Assembly (NCBI RefSeq): GCF_014356525.2
Contig: NC_052505.1
Coordinates: 50,409,994 to 50,473,993, forward strand
DNA length: 64,000 bases
Direction: 5' to 3'
DNA from: Nilaparvata lugens
Lineage: Eukaryota > Arthropoda > Insecta > Hemiptera > Delphacidae
Shown here: piece by piece, positions 57,899 to 64,000 of the stretch
Position numbering within the stretch: position 1 is the stretch's first letter
How the letters are laid out: each line of letters starts with the position of its first letter
Notes under the pieces: model-generated
Database searches by the model: none
Told to the model about the DNA's origin: nothing
What the model saw: only the letters and a program-made list of their open reading frames with translations
Made by a program: the position numbers and the translations under genes

Positions 57899-60640
57899 TA
57901 TATACAGAAATTGCTCGCTTAATATAATAGGATTATTACTCATTATTTTCTACTAATTCTTTTCATTTATCCAATAAGATTATTTGTACTGCAATTTACA
58001 AAAATACCCTATGTGATCAAATTTATTTTTTTTCATCCAATTTAGAAGAGTCTGATCTATTAGAAGATCTATTAAATGTATAGAAAATAGTGCGGTAAAG
58101 TAATCAACAAACCCGTAACCCGACCACTGAATTAGAAAACTTTGAAATTTCTTGAAAGAGGTCCAAGTCATTCATTGTTCTCCTTTTATCACACCCTTCC
58201 TATCGGGTTCGGTTTGTGGTCGAGGTGCAAAGTTTTTCGAAAAAGTTGGCGAGTTGTGAACGTATCTGGCTGGCATCTCTCTTTGCCAGAGGAAGCTTGA
58301 ATTTAAAGGCAAGTTTGAGCCACTTCAGTCACGTTGTCTCAGGATAGTGGAACACGTTTGATAAACAAGTTTAGCAGCTTTGGCAAGGCTCCTCCATATA
58401 TAATACTACTCATTTCCTAGACTCTATATTCATCTTGTTCTATTGAGTAATCCGTGTTTGTGCTTTTCTATGATCGAGTAGAGATTAGAGTCGATATCGA
58501 CAAAAACGCAGTCTTTCCGAACGGAGACGATAATTGCGGAAATAGTTGTTTTTGCTTTGTGCGATTCGCGCACCTGATCAATGTTTACCACGCTCAGAGG
58601 TCGCTCGCTCCTTTGGCATTGAAATCGGAGGAGCAGTCGAGGGTTCATGTTTACAGAAGCTTTCAGCTCCTGAACTAATTAGGATTGAACATTCATTTGA
58701 TTTCATCAAATGCACCTGTTTGTTTAGTAGTGTATGATAAGTATAGTAGCTCAATTGAATAGTGTATACATGGTGTGACTATGATCATTCGTCAAGTTGG
58801 ATTTGATGCAGTAGGTAGGCCTAATATGATAAATTATGATATTTTGTATTATAAAATAACGTTTCAAAGTTTTTGTAAAATAATGAATAACAATGATCAA
58901 CATCGATGAGAAAAATATCAACCAATTTGTGATTTGGGACTTGTGTGATGATCAATTGAGTTTAATAGAAAAAAATATGTCATGAAATTTGTTAAACTAG
59001 GTAAATTGAAAAAACATCATGATTTTTTTAATGATATATTTATCATGAATAGTAAGTACTCAAACAATATGCTGAAAGTAACCGCAATATAACATAAAGC
59101 CGCACTATAACACCAATTTTCATAAGATCGCCGGAGCCCAATAATTCGATCCTCCAGTGAAGCTGTTTTGTTGTTTTGAATTTGAAGAAGCAGAAGAATT
59201 CTTGAATTTTCTAAGATGATAAATTGATTTTTCGCTTCGCTCAGACTGATCTCCATTGTGATCAATATTGATTAAAAAATGAATATTTGTTTCAATTCTT
59301 CTTACAGATAATACAAAACCAATAACTTAATTCCCATTGCACAAGTGAGGGGCTCCAGTTATCCGTCAACAAGAGAAACTAGAAGCAAATATTGTATCCT
59401 GACACAAACTTCTGTACAGAAAACAATGAACACAATAATATGGACCAATAATATTGTAACAGAGACTAGTGGAGTGCATTTTTCTGAAAGAGAATAAGTT
59501 AGATAACAATCTTTGAGTCCCATTTTGTAATTGCTATCGTCATTTGTTGTTGTTGTAAAACTTTTACAATAGCTGTACTGTAATGCGCATAATCAACACT
59601 TGATCTTACAGGAGGGTTTTTTCAAACTTATGTAGACATGAAGGATGTAGATACAATACATTACTATTTTTACATTAGATAGAATTGAGACTACACTTAT
59701 AAAAACTTTCAATAATTAATGTAGTTTCCAATGTCAAATGGTATCGTGACGGCAATATTCAGCGAGAATAAGTAACTAATTGAAAGATTACACCATATAA
59801 ATGTGAACCTAATCAGTATTTTTTGTACTCCATACACAATCTTTAACATCTTCAGTATATTATCTAAATAATATAGCCCACCTTGATCTGGTTCAAAAGT
59901 AGACTACTATATTAAACAAGTAAGAAGATGCAAATAATTGCTTTTTCTTCAAAAACAACAATTAGTTTACAATTATAGAATAATTAAAGCATTAAAAGAA
60001 ATATCTTTTGACACTCACCAACTGATGTGAAAAGTCCCCAAAATCTTACGAACGGAATAATGTAATCCCAAAAGCAAGCACATTTTGACTCTCTGTAGTT
60101 CATTTCTTCCTCACAAACACCGTAAACATTTGTCTGGTATTTATATAAATTACTCATTCAAAAAATTTCTATTCAATTGAATCGAATTGTCGAACGTATT
60201 CGACTTATTGACAGTTATGTTATTTTGGTTTGGAATAAGCTGCGGCGTGGTTTGGAGCGCACACTACTAATACCGTATCACACTGTGATAAGGAGATGTT
60301 GACAGTTTGATAGACAAAGTTGAACTGCGGAACAAAGCGCGGCTAACAGTGTTGCCACTACATCAACTTGAATGCATTTCCCTTTTTTCCCGTTCTGAAG
60401 GCTCTCCAAGAAAAGTCTGCATTCCAGTCAAACATCAAGAAACGTCAATCGCTCTTTTCATCATATTATATTGAATTGTTATTGATATTTTTGATATCGA
60501 AATCTAATTTGACAATGATTGATGACTGGTCATTCATTTCTAAGAACAATATACACAAGATGTAATACTATCTCCAGCTGTTACTAATTACTGTTGAGCG
60601 TCAATATTTTAATATTAAAAAATATAATAATATTTCAAAA
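57899..60640. other. Repeat remainder then gene-free DNA
   Basis: 57899-57950 is the right part of the split repeat (ATACAGAAATTGCTCGCTTA). Beyond it only short frames occur. Opposing frames at 58430-58737 overlap on three readings and show no domain. Confidence 0.45.
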
Positions 60641-60699
60641 TCAAATAATTCTCTCATCAAAAACTCGAATATTTATTAGAAAAAATGTATTGAATGACA

Positions 60700-60868
60700 A
60701 AAATATATAATATGGATTTAAACGGAAATCCATAGTCAAATGCTGTAAACCATCCCAGAGACTTCTGCTATTGTCAATATTGTCTGTGGATTGAACAGCT
60801 AGATATAAATACGATGAGAGATACCATTCAACCCTACTATTATTTGCCAGCCGGGAATCGAGCCCGGT
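60700..60868 (-). mobile_element. SINE fragment, antisense
   Basis: On the minus strand a B-box GGCTCGATTCC (plus 60854-60864) sits inside CCGGGCTCGATTCCCGGCTG, then a body runs to about 60700 (GGTTGAATGGTATCTCTCAT and CTAGCTGTTCAATCCACAGA). The A box that should lie about 45 bases upstream is replaced by the other SINE, so the head is truncated. Confidence 0.5.
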
Positions 60869-60884
60869 ATCTCCTAATATTGGA

Positions 60885-61135
60885 GTGATCCGTGGTCTAG
60901 TGGATAGTGTGCCTGCGTAGCAGCATAGAGATCCCGGGTTCAAACCCTCTCAATACCAAAAGTTTTTTAACCAGATAACTCCCGTGTTATCGAATGGGCA
61001 CGTTAAACTGTCGGTCCCGGCTGAAGTATGACAGTCGTAAGGCCCATTGACGGCTTAAATTATATATTCAGGCTGTGGGACCTTCCCGCAAGGGACTTCC
61101 CCACCAACAAAAGCCATACGAATTTACTTTTTTAC
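60885..61135 (+). mobile_element. tRNA-derived SINE
   Basis: A-box TGGTCTAGTGG (60893-60903) and B-box GGTTCAAACCC (60937-60947) are spaced as in a tRNA. The body follows: GTGTTATCGAATGGGCACGT, TCGGTCCCGGCTGAAGTATG, AAGGCCCATTGACGGCTTAA, GGGACCTTCCCGCAAGGGAC. It ends with CAACAAAAGCCATACG and a T-run. RNA polymerase III promoter plus a non-tRNA body and no acceptor-stem pairing argue for a SINE. The body looks like one shared among many invertebrate SINEs; the family name was not determined. Confidence 0.75.
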
Positions 61136-61387
61136 TCCTAATATTAGTAGTCAAGAATGCTATTACACCAAACTGACAATCTCTGGATAGCAGCGCTCAT
61201 TTTATACTAAGCCAAAGTGTTAAAATTAGATAATTTTCTGAAATATTGCATTATGATCAAAAAGGAATCGCCAGATGGCTAAATTTATCCGATATCGTCA
61301 TTATTTTTATAGAATTACTAGCTATTTCTTGAAAATCCACATGTTTTTCTATAATGACAAACATTTCCGAGATTGCCATAATAGTCC

Positions 61388-62280
61388 AGTCAACGAAATA
61401 TAGAGGGAAAAGTGTGAAACACAATTTTCAACTTTGAAAAGTTATAAGACTTGGAAGAGCGAAAAAATGGAAGAAAATCCGATTTTTCGAAAATGCATCA
61501 CTTTAGAACATAAATATCTCGAAAAGTATAGGATTTATCGAAAACCTCTATCAGACAAAACTTGTAGGAAATTTATTAAGCTTCATTTTCATGTAGTTGA
61601 TTATGTCAGTATAACACATTGTTTCCAATATATAAGCATGTAAGTAATAAGTGGAAAACGCAATTTTCAAACCACCCTCATCCCTTCAGCACATGATGTA
61701 AGGGTTGGGATTTTTGATATGCTCACCTTTAAACTAGTCTCAACAAAGCTGCAAAGTCGAAAATTGTGTTCCAAACATTCCCTTCAAATTCCATTGTCAA
61801 CTGATATATTGTTGCTGAACAGAAAATTTCACTCTCTACACTAAAATTGCTGGAACAGTCGTAGGGAAATGCGTAAAATAATGAGAATATACATCAAATT
61901 GAAGATAATTTGATGCTCTATCAGTTCATAATCAGCACGGATTTTTTTCATCAATTGTTCAAAAATTATAAGGCCGATAAGATGAAAATCTTGAAGGCAG
62001 AAGTGTTTTTTAAAAAAATGTCTCACCTTCAAGGGCAGATATCTCAGAAACTATGAGAGATATGGAAAACAAGTAAGGGACAAAACTAGTTTCCGAGATA
62101 TATGCGAAAAATGAAAAAATGGTACTTTCAAACCACCACCACCCCTTTAACAAAGGGGGTAGGGGTGAGGACTTTTGATATGTTAATCCTCTAACTATCC
62201 TTGAAAGAGCTGTGGAGTTGAAAATTGTGTTCCAAACTTTTCCTTCTATACCTTTATTTGAGCATTCGTTGCCTGGACTA
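61388..62280. mobile_element. TIR element related to the hAT core inverted repeat
   Basis: Ends TAGTCCAGTCAACGAA (left) and its inverse TTCGTTGCCTGGACTA (right), both flanked by TAA, a possible 3-bp target duplication. The interior matches, in inverted order, the left arm of the foldback at 11617-12590 (for example CACATGATGTAAGGGTTGGG and GGTATATTCTC/GAGAATATACATCAAATTGA tracts). No coding. It is about 890 bp. Confidence 0.65.
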
Positions 62281-62371
62281 TAATGTATATCCTCCTACGC
62301 GTGATTAATACCATTTCCAAGTCCGTATCTGCAAGGAGTCATGAGTTACACGGTTTTCTAATATTGTTAGG

Positions 62372-63455
62372 TTTTATATTGGTCCGGGCGCAAATGTCAC
62401 TCCGTGGTCATTTTTGATATAATCATAATACAATATCCGAAAGATATATCCAATTCCAACAACTTTTACTACGGTGAATAAAGCTTTGGATATATTCTAC
62501 AACACTCTGCCAATAATACTAGTGTTTGTCTACTGCGAATACATATAAAGAGTGGAAAGTAAAACATTGTCCCCGAAAAATATATGTTTCAAGTTTTTGA
62601 AGTTGAATAAATAATGGAAAGAGTGGTTGAAATGAGATGATTCTCTTGAACATCATTGTTTGGTTAATTCTGAACACTTTGGTGGTAAAACCAATCCGAT
62701 ATCTCTCACAATAACTGAATAACAAGCGATATAAAAATTTCTGTCAATAATGACCGCCATCTTGTATTTTTCAATGATGTCGAATATTTTCATTGTTTCC
62801 ATCATCAATATTCTCATTCGTCTTGTTGTAACGAAGAGATTGAGACCATTTGCAAGTCTCTATCTTAAAGTAGTCATGAAAAAATCGATTTTATAGTTCT
62901 AGCTTGTTACCTCATGCGTATGGAAAAACGCACCAGAAATCATGCAGGGTTTTCTTTGGAGGGCACTGGAGAACTCATTTTTCGACGTACAGCGCATATA
63001 GATATATCGTTCCAAAGTTGAAAAAACGCTCTAAATTTAATAGAATTGAAATTGATCTGTATCTCTTGCACAAAAAAGTTATAATGGAATGAAATTTGAA
63101 CAAATTTAGAAAAAACGTTTTTTGGGCTTTTGAAGGTTATAACTGAAAAAATATGCGTTTTAGAGGAAAATTTTATCAAACGAAAATTGTAGAGGAGGAT
63201 TTTAAAAATATTTTCGTTAAAAAAACGGTTGAATATCTCGAAAGGTTATTGAAATACAAGCGTTATAGCAAAACCCTGAAAATTTTGGCGGCCATCTTGT
63301 TTCCGAGGTGTTTGCCTGTGATTTCGACTTATCATCATCACGATCCTTATTATGCTAGACCTAACGAAGAAATTGAGACATCTTCCACGGCTGTTACTTG
63401 AAAATGACCACGGAGTGCCTTATTTATGACATTTGCGCCCGGACTATATGGCATA
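62372..63455. mobile_element. TIR element with GTCCGGGCGCAAATGTC ends
   Basis: GGTCCGGGCGCAAATGTC near 62380 is the inverse of GACATTTGCGCCCGGACTAT (63428-63447). An inner pair, CACTCCGTGGTCATTTT and AAAATGACCACGGAGTG, supports the arms. The interior includes AACGCACCAGAAATCATGCA and an A-rich frame with no recognised domain. Confidence 0.55.
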
Positions 63456-64000
63456 TTGTGGTAAAAGCGTTTTTTCGGCTGCAAACTGTACTTTTCTCTC
63501 TATTTCCGCCTTTAACTAGATGTAATTATGAAGCTTTGGAAATATTCTACATTTCCGTTTCAATAATATTAGTGTATGTACACTGCAAAAACATTTACAG
63601 GGTGAAAAGTAAACGTTTGTCCCCGAAAATGCGTATGGAAAACGCAAACGCACCAGAAATCATGCAAGGTTTTCTTTGGATGGCGCTGAAGAACACATTT
63701 TTTATTGACGTACAGCGCGTGAAGACATATCATTTTGAAGCTGTGTAAACGATCTAAATTTCATAGATTCAACATTCTCGTGAATCCCGTAGTTAATAGC
63801 CGTATTTTACAGATAGATGATATAGATATTTATAATAATAATTATTGTTTTTTCTGATTGTCACATTTTTGTACTGTTTTTGTGTTTTGGTGAAATAAAT
63901 TGAATTGAATTGAATTGAATAGAACAAGCGTTTTAGAGGAATCCTCTCTATTATAACAAAAATTGTAGAGGAAGGTTTTCCAAATATGCTCGTGCAAAAA
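62930..64000. repeat. Diverged tandem repeats to the window edge
   Basis: The phrases ACGCACCAGAAATCATGCA (62930 and 63648), GACGTACAGCGC (62983 and 63707), GCGTTTTAGAGGA (63151 and 63930) and AAAATTGTAGAGGA (63183 and 63959) recur in the same order. A related phrase pair (GCTTTGGA.ATATTCTAC at 62466 and 63533) extends it leftwards. The second unit is interrupted by a LINE tail and runs off the window. Confidence 0.65.
63763..63920 (+). mobile_element. LINE 3' tail with (TGAAT)n
   Basis: A short insert absent from the parallel repeat unit at about 63030. It ends TGTACTGTTTTTGTGTTTTG, GTGAAATAAATTGAATTGAA and a TGAAT run (63901-63920). ATAGA occurs at both edges and may be a short target duplication. 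Confidence 0.55.

Noticed and set aside
58430..58737. Three overlapping ORFs, slightly GC-richer
   Set aside because: Cys/Arg/Ser-rich frames without a domain. No consistent strand could be chosen.
60888..60960. Functional tRNA gene
   Set aside because: A and B boxes are good, but there is no acceptor-stem pairing and a SINE body follows directly.

Overview
The window reads as an AT-rich arthropod nuclear genome with no prokaryotic features: no operons, no ribosome binding sites and no long uninterrupted genes. Introns or intergenic DNA are loaded with decayed transposons. The mix seen here (Tc1/mariner, hAT, Tigger-like and PIF-like elements, jockey-type LINEs, tRNA-derived SINEs, a gag-bearing LTR element) and the recurrent AGGCCTAC-type motifs suggest a hemipteran insect, possibly a planthopper. 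That species guess is an impression from the sequence and was not tested.

Layout. 1-7.4 kb: AT-rich DNA with a SINE-like head, MITE pieces, a CT/TA microsatellite, a complete 410-bp Tigger-like MITE (5003-5412) and a LINE 3' end. 7.4-17.1 kb: a nested complex. A minus-strand LTR-retrotransposon gag region (about 14153 down to 7420) is cut by a plus-strand LINE (about 9190-10409) and by a 2.54-kb non-autonomous hAT element (11108-13646, with a perfect 8-bp target duplication) that carries a large internal inverted repeat. The gag 5' end together with a Tc1/mariner 3' fragment is tandemly duplicated (13671-15194 and 15550-17091), with a LINE tail exactly at the junction. 17.1-24.6 kb: mostly unique AT-rich DNA with one clean hairpin and one unidentified minus-strand exon candidate (20440-20682).

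24.6-38.8 kb: a rearranged segment. Blocks X and Y occur in the order X-Y at 24611-26633 and Y'-X' at 31448-33470. They flank a decayed interior with two tRNA-Lys-type primer-binding-site-like motifs and gag-like coiled-coil coding. X' runs directly into a 2.6-kb tandem duplication (33417-36048 and 36114-38774) that carries antisense LINE fragments and two hydrophobic exon-like ORFs.

38.8-53.9 kb: sparse, with small MITEs, a 101-bp CA repeat, an hAT-like GC-tipped element (42934-43606), a PIF-like palindromic MITE (44138-44349), a LINE 3' end (47640-48073) and a 340-bp polypyrimidine tract. 53.9-58.0 kb: a complete 3456-bp Tc1/mariner-superfamily element with about 550-bp terminal inverted repeats and a broken DDE transposase, inserted in an older repeat and itself carrying a GC-rich inverted-repeat island. 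60.6-64 kb: two head-to-head SINEs, a foldback element related to the core of the hAT at 11 kb, and a second TIR element embedded in diverged tandem repeats.

No complete host protein-coding gene can be supported. Any host gene present would be long-introned, with at most a few small candidate exons here.
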